NCBI GenBank assembly: GCA_022600255.1
Contig: JAHZKU010000299.1
Location: forward strand, 1 to 37,077
Source: Actinomycetes bacterium
GTDB lineage: Bacteria > Actinomycetota > Actinomycetes > S36-B12 > GCA-2699445
Reading direction: 5' to 3'
Length of the DNA stretch: 37,077 nucleotides
Shown piece by piece: positions 18,167 through 28,193 of the stretch; position 1 is the first letter of the stretch, and the number at the start of each line of letters is the position of its first letter. The position numbers were made by a program, and so were the translations under genes. The notes under the pieces were generated by a model. The model was given only the letters and a program-made list of their open reading frames with translations. It searched no databases and was not told the origin of the DNA.

Positions 18167-18700
18167 ATGTACCCAACGCTCGGGGAGGCCGACTGCGAAC
18201 GAATCACGACTGGGTTGCTGGCACAGCCGATCAACGCCGCCTCCAGCCTGAGCTACCTGCTGGTGGCAACTGGCCTGCTGCTCTGGGGGGCGCGCACGCG
18301 ACGCTTGTCTGTTGGGCTCCTTTGGTACTCAGCCTTGTTGGCGCTTGTGGGGATCGGCAGCGTGGACTATCACGGCTTCGGATCGCCGATTGCACAATGG
18401 CTCCACGACATTCCCATTCTGGCGCTCCTGGCACTGGCAGTCCTGACTCCAATCGTGCGATGGCGGCGTGCAGAACCCGTCTGTCCCGGCGCTGGTGCCG
18501 GCTTGCTGACTCTGATCGGAGCGGGGTTCACCGTGGGTCTGGTGACGTTCGCTTTGGGAGGGACCGGGTCACCGTGGTGCCAACCCGATGATCTTGTGCA
18601 ATACCACGCGTTTTGGCACATGATCACCGCAGCGTCCTTGGGCGGTTGGGCTGTAGCCCTCTTCGGCGGCGCAGCGGAATCCGATCGCCGAGCGGATTGA
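18167..18700 (+). CDS. ceramidase / CREST-superfamily-like integral membrane protein
   Basis: Motif set QPINAASSLSYLL, GSVDYHGFGSPIAQWLHD, YHAFWHMI (S, H, D and HxxxH positions) with several TM segments; TAATAT close upstream of ATG 18167. Confidence 0.75.
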   Translation: MYPTLGEADCERITTGLLAQPINAASSLSYLLVATGLLLWGARTRRLSVGLLWYSALLALVGIGSVDYHGFGSPIAQWLHDIPILALLALAVLTPIVRWRRAEPVCPGAGAGLLTLIGAGFTVGLVTFALGGTGSPWCQPDDLVQYHAFWHMITAASLGGWAVALFGGAAESDRRAD

Positions 18701-18847
18701 AGCCCGTCGGCGGCCATCGGTAGCTCAGAGGGCCGCTGGCACCTGCCGTGACGACACCAGAGTCGCAGCCGTGCGCGTGCGCTGGGCCGGTGCTAGGTTT
18801 CTGCCTGGCACGCCCTGCGTGTGTCCAAACGGCCAATCATCCAAGGG

Positions 18848-19873
18848 CTACGGGGCAGGGTCCTGATCCGGGGCTGCGGCGCTATCCGATCCCGGGAAAT
18901 GGCAGGCGACTTCGTGGCCCGCACCGGTGTCGGATAGCTCCGGTCGCACAGCACCACACAGGTCCGTGGCTTTCCCACAGCGCGATCGAAAGCTACAGCC
19001 CTCTGGCGACGATGGATCATCCGGCACGACGGTCTGGGGCTGGCCGGGCTGCTGACTGCGGTCACGATCTCGGCTGGGTACAGCCGCCAGTAGTTGCAGC
19101 GTGTAGGGGTGCTGTGGCGACGCATAGATCGCAGCCGCTGGGCCGGCCTCCACGATCCGGCCCTGATACATAACGGCAATTCGATCGGCAATCTGCCGAA
19201 CGACCGCCAGGTCATGACTGACAAACACGTAGGACAGTTGGTGACTGTCTCGCAGGTCAAGCATCAGATTGATGATCTGGGCTTGAATAGAGACGTCCAA
19301 TGCCGACACTGGCTCGTCGGCGATGATGATGTTTGGGCGAAGCGCCAAGGCGCGGGCGATTCCGATTCGCTGCCGCTGCCCACCGGAAAACTCGTGCGGG
19401 TATCGATTGATGAGCTCGGGGTTCAGACCAACAGTAGCCATCAGTTCCGCCACCGCTTCGGTCCTGGATTTTCCAAGCGGCAATCGGTCGCGGTGAATCT
19501 GGAAGGGTTCCCCGATGATTGCTTTCAGCGTCATCCGAGGATTCAGCGATGTGTACGGGTCCTGCAGGATCAACTGGATGTTGCGTCGTTTGGCGCGCAG
19601 CTGCCCTGATGACAGTTGCGCCAAGTTGTCTCCGGCAACCTCAATCGATCCGCTCGTCGGTGTTTGCAGCCCTATCAGCAGTCGAGCCAACGTGGACTTT
19701 CCCGAGCCGCTCTCCCCCACAAGGGCCAAGGTCTCCCCACGCCGGAGTTGTAGGCTTACGCCAGCCACGGCTCGGACGGCCCCGATCTGCTTCCGCCGAA
19801 TGATTCCGCGAGTGAGGGGATACTCCAGGGATACCGCATCGGCCACCAGCACGACGTCGTTAACTTTCGCCAC
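18848..19873 (-). CDS. oppF: oligopeptide ABC transporter ATP-binding protein (OppF-like)
   Basis: Walker A GESGSGKST, signature FSGGQRQRIGIARAL, Walker B IIADEPVSALD; GTG 19873 with AGGAGGTG upstream. Confidence 0.9.
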   Translation of the reverse strand: MAKVNDVVLVADAVSLEYPLTRGIIRRKQIGAVRAVAGVSLQLRRGETLALVGESGSGKSTLARLLIGLQTPTSGSIEVAGDNLAQLSSGQLRAKRRNIQLILQDPYTSLNPRMTLKAIIGEPFQIHRDRLPLGKSRTEAVAELMATVGLNPELINRYPHEFSGGQRQRIGIARALALRPNIIIADEPVSALDVSIQAQIINLMLDLRDSHQLSYVFVSHDLAVVRQIADRIAVMYQGRIVEAGPAAAIYASPQHPYTLQLLAAVPSRDRDRSQQPGQPQTVVPDDPSSPEGCSFRSRCGKATDLCGAVRPELSDTGAGHEVACHFPGSDSAAAPDQDPAP

Positions 19874-20858
19874 CGGATAACACCTCCTGTGCAAACCAGC
19901 AACGCGCCTGTCGGTCCGACTTCACAAGGTCTAGGTCCGGCCCAGGATGCTGACTACAGCAACGCTGGGCAACTTCGCAGCGTGGGTGAAACGAACAACC
20001 TGGTATCGGCTCCAACGGGTTGGGCGGTCGACCGGGAATACTTGGCAACCGGTCCACCCGTTCGGTCATGCTGGGCACAGCACGCAGCAGTGCTGCTGTG
20101 TATGGGTGCGCTGGTTGGTCAAGGACGGCACGCGCGGATCCCTGCTCAACGACTTCTCCCGCGTACATGACTAGCATGCGTTGCGCCATTTCAGCCACAA
20201 CACCCAAGTCATGTGTGATCAGCAGTAAGCCCATATTGGTCTCGGTCTGGATCTGGGCCAGGAGTGCCAAGATCTGCGCCTGAACGGTGACATCCAGGGC
20301 CGTGGTGGGCTCATCCGCAATCAGGAGTTTGGGCTGCAACGCGATCATCATGGCAATCATGATCCGTTGCCGCATCCCCCCAGAGAACTGATGCGGATAA
20401 TCCGAATATCGTTGGCGAGCGCCCGGGATTTGCACGCGCTGCATCACTTCGATCGCAGCATTGCGTGCCTGCTCTCGACCCATATTCAAGTGGCCGCGAT
20501 ACATTTCGGCGATCTGCTCGCCGACGCTGAGCACCGGATTCAACGCCGAGAGAGCATCTTGGAAGATCATACCGATCTCTACCCCCCGCACGGCCCGGAG
20601 TTGCTTCTCAGGCAGTCCACTCAGCGCGCGCCCCTCCAAAAAAATCTGGCCGCGGCTAATCCGAGCCGGTGGTGAGTCCAAGATCCCCATCACGGCTTGG
20701 GCCGTGACACTTTTTCCGGAACCGGATTCACCCAGGATGGCCACGGTCTCACCCGGGTTCACCTGGAAAGAAACGCCATCCACAGCTCGCACCACCCCAT
20801 CGCGGGTGTGGAAATCAACGGCAAGATCGTGAACGGCCAGGAGTGGAGTTGCCGTCAT
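19860..20858 (-). CDS. oppD: oligopeptide ABC transporter ATP-binding protein (OppD-like)
   Basis: GESGSGKSVTAQAVMG, FSGGMRQRIMIAMMIA, LIADEPTTALDVT; C-terminal oligopeptide transporter Cys motif GCSFHPRCEVAQRCC. Confidence 0.9.
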   Translation of the reverse strand: MTATPLLAVHDLAVDFHTRDGVVRAVDGVSFQVNPGETVAILGESGSGKSVTAQAVMGILDSPPARISRGQIFLEGRALSGLPEKQLRAVRGVEIGMIFQDALSALNPVLSVGEQIAEMYRGHLNMGREQARNAAIEVMQRVQIPGARQRYSDYPHQFSGGMRQRIMIAMMIALQPKLLIADEPTTALDVTVQAQILALLAQIQTETNMGLLLITHDLGVVAEMAQRMLVMYAGEVVEQGSARAVLDQPAHPYTAALLRAVPSMTERVDRLPSIPGRPPNPLEPIPGCSFHPRCEVAQRCCSQHPGPDLDLVKSDRQARCWFAQEVLSGGES

Positions 20859-21796
20859 CAGGCCCGCCGTGCCTTGGGATCTAACGCATCGCGCACAGCG
20901 TCCCCGAGCAGGATGAATGCTAGGACCGTCATACTCAAGAACGCTGCCGGAAATAGCAGTGTCCAGGGCGCCGCAAAGAACACGCTCTGGGCATCGGAAA
21001 TCATCGTGCCCCAACTGAATACCGGCGGCTGAATCCCCAAACCCAAGAACGAGAACGTCGCTTCGACGGCGATGAACGCCCCCAGACTGATGACAGCCAA
21101 CACGATGCTGGGACCAATCGCGTTAGGCAAAATGTGGCGGAACATAATTCGGCCATCGCTCGCGCCGAGCGCCCGCGCCGCCAACGTGTAGTCCTGGTTC
21201 TTGCCTTCGATCGTGGTCGAGCGTACCAACCGTGCTGCTGGCACCCAACCCAGCAACGTGAGCACTAGGACCACCCCCCAGATGCCCGGCAGCCGTACCG
21301 CGGTCAGGAGCACAATTCCCCCTAATATCAGCGGCAGGCCGTAGAACACATCCACGATGCGAGACAGCACAGCATCCACCCACCGCCCGAAGTACCCGGC
21401 CGTCAAGCCGATCACCACCCCGATCAGCGTGGTCGTCACTACCCCGATGACCCCAACGGTCACGCTTGGTCTGGCACCAAAGACCGTCAGGGCGAAGACG
21501 TCGCATCCCTGCTGATCTGTCCCGAACCAATGCTCAGCGCTCGGGGCCTGAAGCGAATCACTGAGTTGGCAACCCCCGGTGAGCGACGACGTCTTCTCAG
21601 CGTCGGCGACCAGCCCCGGGACGAGGACAAGCAGCAGCACTAGGGCGATGAGAATCGCGCTGATCCAGAACATGGGACTTCGGCGAAGTTCCAGCCAGGC
21701 ATCACCGAGCAGCCCGCGGCCAGTGACTGTTCCGGTACCGGTGCCGGTGCCGGTGCCGGTTAGGCTCAGCTCAGCGGCCGGGGTGGGGTCACTCAT
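20858..21796 (-). CDS. oppC: oligopeptide ABC transporter permease (OppC-like)
   Basis: PSAEHWFGTDQQGCDVFALTVFGARPS; permease signature; TM segments. Confidence 0.9.
   Translation of the reverse strand: MSDPTPAAELSLTGTGTGTGTGTVTGRGLLGDAWLELRRSPMFWISAILIALVLLLVLVPGLVADAEKTSSLTGGCQLSDSLQAPSAEHWFGTDQQGCDVFALTVFGARPSVTVGVIGVVTTTLIGVVIGLTAGYFGRWVDAVLSRIVDVFYGLPLILGGIVLLTAVRLPGIWGVVLVLTLLGWVPAARLVRSTTIEGKNQDYTLAARALGASDGRIMFRHILPNAIGPSIVLAVISLGAFIAVEATFSFLGLGIQPPVFSWGTMISDAQSVFFAAPWTLLFPAAFLSMTVLAFILLGDAVRDALDPKARRA
21732..21760. repeat. In-frame hexanucleotide repeat (ACCGGC)n encoding (Thr-Gly)5
   Basis: ccggtaccggtgccggtgccggtgccggt on the + strand; translates to TGTGTGTGTV at the OppC N-terminus. 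Confidence 0.9.
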
Positions 21797-22724
21797 AACG
21801 AATCCTCGGGTCCAACACGCCGTAGAGCAGGTCCACCAGCAGGTTGACCAGCAAATAGATGATCACCAAGGCCGTCACAAGACCCACAACAACAACGGCC
21901 TCGCCGAGCCGGATTGAGGAGTACAGTTGCTGGCCGATCCCGGGCACATTGAAGATTCCCTCAATCACAACGGCGCCACCCATTAAGGCGGCCAAATCCG
22001 CGCCGAGGAAGGTGACAACCGGTATTAGCGAGTTGCGCAACCCGTATTTGCGCAGGATGGTCCACGGTGGCAGCCCCTTCGCGCGCGCGGTGCGGATGAA
22101 GTCGCTGTTCAACGTTTCGAGCAAGCTCTGTCGCGTCAGTCGGAGCACGTAGGCCAGCGATAACGCCGCCAGCACGATAGCTGGCAAGATGTAGGCCATC
22201 GGCCATCCAGCCGAGATCCCAGCGACCGGGAACCAACCCAGTTTGACCCCGAACAGCCATTGAGCGACATACCCCAAGACGAACACGGGGATGGAGATCA
22301 GAATCAGGCTGCCCGCAAGCGAGAGGTTGTCGATAAACCGGCCCTTTCGCAGTGCAGCCCAAACCCCGATGCCAACGCCAAGCAGTGCCTCGAACACGAA
22401 CGCAGTCAGGGCCAGTTTGAGCGTGACGGGGAATCTTTCCACAAATATCTCCGCAACCGACTGCCCGCGAAAGGTCTGACCCAGGTCTCCTGTGAAAATC
22501 CCCCCTAGATACTTCAAGTACTGCACGAAGAACGGGTCATCTAGATTGAACTGCTCCTGCAAGTAAGCCAAATAGGCGGGGTTGGCTTGTTTGCCGACGG
22601 AGAGGTTGGCTAGCGGATCTCCCGGCAGGGCAAACATCAGAAAGTAAACTAGAAAAGTTGTGCCGAAGAACACCGGCACGAACTGCAATCCGCGTCGGGC
22701 GGCGTACCTACCCACGATTGCCAC
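21789..22724 (-). CDS. oppB: oligopeptide ABC transporter permease (OppB-like)
   Basis: FFGTTFLVYFLMFALPGDPLANL...LTRQSLLETLNSDFIRTARAKGLP; binding-protein-dependent permease pattern. Confidence 0.92.
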   Translation of the reverse strand: MAIVGRYAARRGLQFVPVFFGTTFLVYFLMFALPGDPLANLSVGKQANPAYLAYLQEQFNLDDPFFVQYLKYLGGIFTGDLGQTFRGQSVAEIFVERFPVTLKLALTAFVFEALLGVGIGVWAALRKGRFIDNLSLAGSLILISIPVFVLGYVAQWLFGVKLGWFPVAGISAGWPMAYILPAIVLAALSLAYVLRLTRQSLLETLNSDFIRTARAKGLPPWTILRKYGLRNSLIPVVTFLGADLAALMGGAVVIEGIFNVPGIGQQLYSSIRLGEAVVVVGLVTALVIIYLLVNLLVDLLYGVLDPRIRYE

Positions 22725-22737
22725 ACAGAGCGTGCGC

Positions 22738-22779
22738 CCGGCTGGAGTGACGCCGGTTCATTCCAGCCCAAGCAGCCGG
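22738..22779 (-). other. Mutually exclusive hairpins in the oppA-oppB gap
   Basis: GGCTGGA (22740-22746) can pair with TCCAGCC (22762-22768); overlapping CCGGCTG (22738-22744) can pair with CAGCCGG (22773-22779). Confidence 0.6.
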
Positions 22780-22804
22780 CCTGCGCAGTCTGGGCGCCAC
22801 TGGG

Positions 22805-24472
22805 CTAGCTCTGCTCGGTAACCGAAATCTTGGGAATATTGATCATTCCGAGGGGATTCACCACCACATTGTCGATGCGGTTGGACCAGCCCGCCACCGT
22901 GTTGCGCATCTGATAGGGGTATGCGTAGAAGTCTTCCAGAATCAGCTGCTCCGCCTCCACCCACTTCTGCTGCTGCGTCGTGGGATCACTAGCCACGTTG
23001 CCTTCAGCGATCAGACGATCGACCTCGGCGTTGCTGTACTGAATGTCATTTGCGAAGTTGGAGCTCTCAAAGATCGTAATCATGGCTTGGATGGTGGGGT
23101 GGTCGGCCACCCAACCAAGCGCGTAGATGAAGTTGTCGGGGGCATCACCGGAGGAAAGGAAGTCCAGATACTCGCCGAACCCACTGAACGTCTTCAAGGA
23201 ACACTTGATGCCCAGATTGGTCTGCAGTTGATTACAGGCCGCCGTCTGGGTGTCCTTGGAGTCACTGGCAATCACGCCAATCTCGACCGAGCCGCCGGGC
23301 AAGCCGCCAGCGCCGTCAAGCAACGACTTGGCCGCCGTGGCATCAAAGACACACTTGTCACCACACAGATCGGTGCCGCCACCGGGAATCGTGTCCGGGG
23401 CGAAACTCGTGGCCGTGGACCTAGTGTCGAACCAGATCTTCTCGTTGATCTCAGACCAGTTAATGGCCTTTGAGATGGCGATCCGAACGTCCTTTTCCTT
23501 AAAGGTCTTGGAGTCTGATGCGAATCCGTAGAAGCTGTACGAGAGTGCCCCCGGATCATTCACATATCGATCCCCCAGCACGGATGAGGCACTGGAAAGC
23601 GCATTGTTGGGCAGATCCGGGATGAGATCCAGATTGTCGCCCTGCAGATCGGCCCACATCGTTTGTTTGTTCTCGTAGACCCGGAAGTCCACGCCGTCAG
23701 CCAACCCGGCCGTCCCGGCGTAGTCGGGATTCTTGACGACCTTGATCTCTTGGCCAGTCCGAGGCTCAGCCATCATGTAGGGGCCATTGCCAATCAACTG
23801 CTTGTCGAATGCCTTCGGGTCCTTCAACCCCACCGTCGGCATCGGCATGATCTGCGGTCCGGCCAAGAAGTTCTGGAAAATTTCCGGACTGAGCGCCTTT
23901 TCTAATGTGACCTCGATGGTCAGGTCGTCGTCTTTTGCCACGGCCAAACCTGACATGGTTTCCCCTGTCGTCTTGGGTCCCGAGACGTCCTCGTACCCCA
24001 CGACGTTCAAATAAGACGGACTGAACACAAATCCCAACTGTTGGCCGTTGCCACCATTGGCGGTGTAGTTCCAAGTATCCACGAACGTACTCGCAGTCAC
24101 CTTCTCATCGTTCGTAAAGGTGAAGCCAGGATTCAGGGTGATCTCCCAGTTCTTCCCATCATCGGTTGTTTCGACCGAGTTGGTCAGTTCACTGGGCGTA
24201 ACCTCGTATGCGCCTGATTCCCCGGCCTCAAAGGTGAACAGACCGGTGTATGTCGCAGACAGGACCTGCTGGCAGTACAACTCATAACAATCCGTTGGCA
24301 CAATGGTCTGGGGGTCTTCGATCGCGATGGAGTACGTTCCACCGGAGACGGCACTCGGGCTTGATGATGCGTCGGTGTCCGTACCACTGCTGCTGCAACT
24401 CCCCAGGAGCAGGGCGCTGGCCAAGGCGACCCCACCGATGGTGAACTTCTTGCGGGCCTTTGTAAACACAGT
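22805..24472 (-). CDS. oppA: peptide ABC transporter substrate-binding lipoprotein (OppA-like)
   Basis: Lipobox ASALLLGSCSS; SBP family 5 pattern; GTG 24472 with GGAGAG upstream; ORF extends to 24622. Confidence 0.9.
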   Translation of the reverse strand, partial: TVFTKARKKFTIGGVALASALLLGSCSSSGTDTDASSSPSAVSGGTYSIAIEDPQTIVPTDCYELYCQQVLSATYTGLFTFEAGESGAYEVTPSELTNSVETTDDGKNWEITLNPGFTFTNDEKVTASTFVDTWNYTANGGNGQQLGFVFSPSYLNVVGYEDVSGPKTTGETMSGLAVAKDDDLTIEVTLEKALSPEIFQNFLAGPQIMPMPTVGLKDPKAFDKQLIGNGPYMMAEPRTGQEIKVVKNPDYAGTAGLADGVDFRVYENKQTMWADLQGDNLDLIPDLPNNALSSASSVLGDRYVNDPGALSYSFYGFASDSKTFKEKDVRIAISKAINWSEINEKIWFDTRSTATSFAPDTIPGGGTDLCGDKCVFDATAAKSLLDGAGGLPGGSVEIGVIASDSKDTQTAACNQLQTNLGIKCSLKTFSGFGEYLDFLSSGDAPDNFIYALGWVADHPTIQAMITIFESSNFANDIQYSNAEVDRLIAEGNVASDPTTQQQKWVEAEQLILEDFYAYPYQMRNTVAGWSNRIDNVVVNPLGMINIPKISVTEQS

Positions 24473-24645
24473 CTCTCCACAGTTCGTGAACGGGGACATG
24501 CCGATACGTCGTGAGACTAGCCGGTTGTGAGCATTCTTGCCTGCCGAAACGTTCGTAGAGCAGCAACGGCGCTGACAGCGACCCGTTGGGAGACGGGCAA
24601 TGACGGTAACCTTCTTGGGCAAGTCTGCTGACCTAGGAGGACGCC

Positions 24646-25119
24646 ATGAGCCGACGAGAACTGATACGGATGACGGGCGACGAAGTCACGCAGTTCTTGG
24701 CCGCGTCACGCACGATGACTTGTGCCACCAACGGCAAGAACGGATGGCCCCACACGATGCCATTGTGGTTCGTCGTGCGCCAAGGCGTTCTGTGGGCCTG
24801 GACCTTCGCGAAGTCTCAAAAAGTGCGCAACTTGGAGCGCGATCCCAAGGCGACCGTGCAAGTGGAGGCCGGGGAAGAGTACGCCGAGTTGCGCGGCGTG
24901 ATGTTGCAGTGCGAGGTCCGAATCCATCGCGAGAGGACCCAAGTGGCCGGTGTTGGACTCGACATCGCCGCTAGATATGGCGGTGTTTCCCGCGACGAGA
25001 TGCCTGCTGAAGCACACGCGTTGATCGAGAAACAAGCTGCCAAGCGGGTGGCTTTGGAGTTTGTTGAGGTGCACCGAGCGACTTGGGACCATCGCAAACT
25101 CGGCGCGGGTACCTACTAA
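24646..25119 (+). CDS. pyridoxamine 5'-phosphate oxidase / split-barrel flavin- or F420-binding family protein
   Basis: TCATNGKNGWPHTMPLWFVVRQGVLWAWTFAKSQKVRNLERDPKATVQVEAG; AGGAGG before ATG. Confidence 0.87.
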   Translation: MSRRELIRMTGDEVTQFLAASRTMTCATNGKNGWPHTMPLWFVVRQGVLWAWTFAKSQKVRNLERDPKATVQVEAGEEYAELRGVMLQCEVRIHRERTQVAGVGLDIAARYGGVSRDEMPAEAHALIEKQAAKRVALEFVEVHRATWDHRKLGAGTY

Positions 25120-25228
25120 AAGCACCTTGCCGCAGCCCGCCCGGGTCGGCTGATCGGTGGGCAGAACTGCGTGCGGCCTAGATTTCCCAACGCCGAGCCG
25201 GAATCCAGCTAGCGAACGCTAGGGGGCC

Positions 25229-26245
25229 TCAGAGAACGTCCGAGAAGGTCTTAACGGGCATCTTCAACTCTTCCAGCAGTTCGATGTCAGCCGACGGTTC
25301 CCGGCCCAGAGTGGTGAGGTAGTTGCCGACAATCACGGCGTTGATACCGCCCATCAAGCCTTCCTTCGTGCCGATGTCCCCCAGGGTGACTTCACGACCG
25401 CCCGCGTAGCGCAGGATGGTCTTTGGCAGGGCGAGTCGGAAAGCGCCGATCGCTCGCAAGGCGTCCCCTGAGCTCAAAGTTGGTACGTCTGCGAACGGCG
25501 TGCCTGGCCGCGGATCCAGGAAATTCATGGGAACTTCGTGGGGGCTCAGTTCAGCCAACTGTGCCGCGAACTCGGCCCGTTGCTCAACGGTTTCGCCCAT
25601 CCCCAAGATGCCACCGCAGCAGACCTCCATGCCCACCTTGGCCACGAGTTGCAGCGTCTCAACCCGCTCCTCCCAAGTGTGCGTCGTGACGACCTGGGGA
25701 AAGTAGGAGCGAGCAGTCTCCAAGTTGTGGTTGTAGCGGTGCACGCCCATGTCGACCAACTCGTCCGCCTGTGCTGGTGTGAGGATCCCCAGGCTGCAGG
25801 CAATATCGATCTCGACCTCAGCGTTGATGGCCTCGATCCCTTCGCGTACCTGTTTCATCAGACGCTTGTCTGGCCCACGAACGGCCGCAACAATGCAGAA
25901 CTCCGTGGCACCGGTCTTAGCGGTCTCTTTCGCCGCTTTGACCAGTTCGGGAATGTCCAACCGCGCCACCGTGACCGGGGCCGGGAAACGCGCGGACTGG
26001 GAACAGAAATGGCAGTCTTCTGGACATCCGCCGGTCTTGAACGAAATGATGCCTTCGACCTCGACTTCTGGGCCACACCATTTCATCCGAACGTCATGCG
26101 CCAGTTGCAGCAAATCACCGATCCGGTCGTCCGGCAGTTGCAATACCTTAAGGATCTCCGACTCAGGCAGCGGTTCGCCGCGCTCGAGCACACTCACCCG
26201 GGCGCGCGCCAGCACATCGTCAGTCAGATCAACGGTTTCACTCAT
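25229..26245 (-). CDS. bioB: biotin synthase
   Basis: Radical SAM motif [52 protein letters not shown]. Confidence 0.98.
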   Translation of the reverse strand: MSETVDLTDDVLARARVSVLERGEPLPESEILKVLQLPDDRIGDLLQLAHDVRMKWCGPEVEVEGIISFKTGGCPEDCHFCSQSARFPAPVTVARLDIPELVKAAKETAKTGATEFCIVAAVRGPDKRLMKQVREGIEAINAEVEIDIACSLGILTPAQADELVDMGVHRYNHNLETARSYFPQVVTTHTWEERVETLQLVAKVGMEVCCGGILGMGETVEQRAEFAAQLAELSPHEVPMNFLDPRPGTPFADVPTLSSGDALRAIGAFRLALPKTILRYAGGREVTLGDIGTKEGLMGGINAVIVGNYLTTLGREPSADIELLEELKMPVKTFSDVL

Positions 26246-26973
26246 GAGTTCTCCTGTCGCTTTGCATATGATCCCATTGACTCCCCTGACCTCACACGAC
26301 CCCCCACAGATTCGGACAACGCGGCTCGCGCGGCTGCGAGGAACGCGCCACGATCAGCCGACCCCAGCCCCTCGGGAAGCACGCCTAGCAAGGGCCGCCG
26401 GGCCAGATTGGGTAAGTCCTGCAGGTTTTCCTGCGCAGCGATGTCGGGTGCGCTGGGCCAGGAACCGACGATTAGGCCGGCGATGGGAATTCCACGGTTG
26501 CGGGCAACCTCCAGCGTTAGCGCCGTGTGGTTCAACGTCCCGAGGCCAGCGGCGACAACCACGATGGTCTCCCCGCCCAACAGCGCCGCGAGATCGGAGA
26601 ACGTTTCTCCTGCAGCGTTGATTCGCACCAGCAGTCCGCCAGCACCTTCCACCAACACCAGATCGAAGTCGCCCGAAAGCCGCTGGATCGCCGTGACCAA
26701 CTCGGTAGCCGTGACTTCGGCCAGACCACTCCGGCGGGCGGCCGCCTCTGGACTCAGCGGATCCGGGTAGCGGACGAATTCGAAGATGTCGGTGACTCCG
26801 GCTAGGCGTGTTACATCGGCCAAGTCGCCCGGTTCGCCCACCCTAAGGCCAGTTTGAATCGGCTTCACCACGGCCACCCGTTGCCCAGCGTCGGCCGCCA
26901 CCGCGGCCAGGGCGGCCACCGCGATCGTCTTGCCCACGTCGGTGCCCGTCCCAGTCACCAGAGTGACGTTCAC
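26242..26973 (-). CDS. bioD: dethiobiotin synthase
   Basis: [33 protein letters not shown] 26973 overlaps the bioF stop (GTGA). Confidence 0.95.
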   Translation of the reverse strand: MNVTLVTGTGTDVGKTIAVAALAAVAADAGQRVAVVKPIQTGLRVGEPGDLADVTRLAGVTDIFEFVRYPDPLSPEAAARRSGLAEVTATELVTAIQRLSGDFDLVLVEGAGGLLVRINAAGETFSDLAALLGGETIVVVAAGLGTLNHTALTLEVARNRGIPIAGLIVGSWPSAPDIAAQENLQDLPNLARRPLLGVLPEGLGSADRGAFLAAARAALSESVGGRVRSGESMGSYAKRQENS

Positions 26974-28193
26974 GACTGTCGCACTTCTGCGACGGGGTCG
27001 CTCAAATCCACGCTGGACTCCACACCGAGCGGGTTGTCCCGGTACGTTGCGGGCGCTGGGGGGCCGGCGCGCAGCAACTCCTGCACTTGTGCCAACTCGT
27101 TGGCCGTGAGACCAGCCTTGGCGGTGATTCGGAGCCGGGAGATGCCATCGGGCACCGACGGTGGCCGGAACACACCTACGTCGACGCCGGCCGTTCGCCA
27201 ACGCGCTTGTTCCCGGACCGCCACCTCGGGGTCTCCGATCTGCAAAGACAGCACCGCACCGCTCGGGGCGACGCTGGTCCAGCCTGCCGCCACCGCGGCC
27301 CTAAACAACTGGGTCGTATGGCTCCACAAGCGCTTGGGCAGGTCTGGCTCGCGGTTCAGTAACCGCAGCACCGCGGCGCTAGCCGCGACCGACGCTGGCG
27401 GCAACGCGGTGTCAAAAATGAAGGTACGCGCGGTGTCCACCAGATGATCGATCACGACCTGCTCACCCAACACTGCACCACCGGACGCTGCCAGCGATTT
27501 TGACAGCGTAGCGGTGATCAGTACCCCGGGGGCCCCAGCCAGCCCTGCAGCCGCGACCGAACCCGCTCCGCTGTCACCGACCACCCCCAGACTGTGGGCT
27601 TCGTCAACCAGCATCGCCGCACCGTGCTGTTCACAAACCCGGTGCAGCGCGGCCAAGTCGGCGGCATCACCGTCCACGCTGAAGATGGACTCAGTGACCA
27701 CCAGCGCCCGCGGCTGTGTCCGGGTCGCCAGAACCTCCGCCACTGCTGACACCGAACGGTGCGGCACCACTGCAACCTCGGCACGCGACAAGCGAGCCCC
27801 ATCAATGATCGAGGCGTGGTTGTAGGCGTCTGAGACGATCAGCGTGTCCGCGTCGCACAGTGCGGTCATGACACCAAGGTTGGCGGCATAGCCAGTGCTG
27901 AACACTAGGGCCGCTGCGGCGCCGGTGTGCCGGGCCAAGTCATGCTCTAAGTCAGCGTGCGCCTGGGTCGACCCCGCGACCAAGCGAGAGGCCTTCGACC
28001 CGGTTCCCCAGCGTGCCACTGCATCGGCTGTGGCTGCCATGATGCGCGGGTCTTGGCTCAGGGAGAGGTAATCGTTGCTAGCCAGGTCAATCAGCTGCTG
28101 ATCGTGCTTCCTAGCGCGCAGCGTCCGACGCAGCCCAGCCCGGTCACGGTAGCGGGCGTGATCTTCTAGATGTTGCCAGCGGGGATCGGTCAT
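26970..28193 (-). CDS. bioF: 8-amino-7-oxononanoate synthase
   Basis: LASNDYLSLSQDPRI; VDEAHSLGVVGDSGAG; TLSKSLAASGGAVLG. ATG 28193 overlaps the bioA stop (ATGA). Confidence 0.95.
   Translation of the reverse strand: MTDPRWQHLEDHARYRDRAGLRRTLRARKHDQQLIDLASNDYLSLSQDPRIMAATADAVARWGTGSKASRLVAGSTQAHADLEHDLARHTGAAAALVFSTGYAANLGVMTALCDADTLIVSDAYNHASIIDGARLSRAEVAVVPHRSVSAVAEVLATRTQPRALVVTESIFSVDGDAADLAALHRVCEQHGAAMLVDEAHSLGVVGDSGAGSVAAAGLAGAPGVLITATLSKSLAASGGAVLGEQVVIDHLVDTARTFIFDTALPPASVAASAAVLRLLNREPDLPKRLWSHTTQLFRAAVAAGWTSVAPSGAVLSLQIGDPEVAVREQARWRTAGVDVGVFRPPSVPDGISRLRITAKAGLTANELAQVQELLRAGPPAPATYRDNPLGVESSVDLSDPVAEVRQS

Noticed and set aside
18708-18790. tRNA-like D-arm string (ggtagctcagagg)
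   Set aside because: No T-loop GTTCGANNC, anticodon arm or acceptor pairing found.
25209-25222. Palindrome CTAGCGAACGCTAG after bioB as a terminator
   Set aside because: Only a 5-bp stem with a tetraloop and no T-tract; too weak to call.
25538-26770. 410-aa plus-strand ORF and the overlapping 290-aa ORF (25749..26621)
   Set aside because: Antisense to clearly coding bioB/bioD; composition typical of GC-rich shadow ORFs, no recognisable domain.
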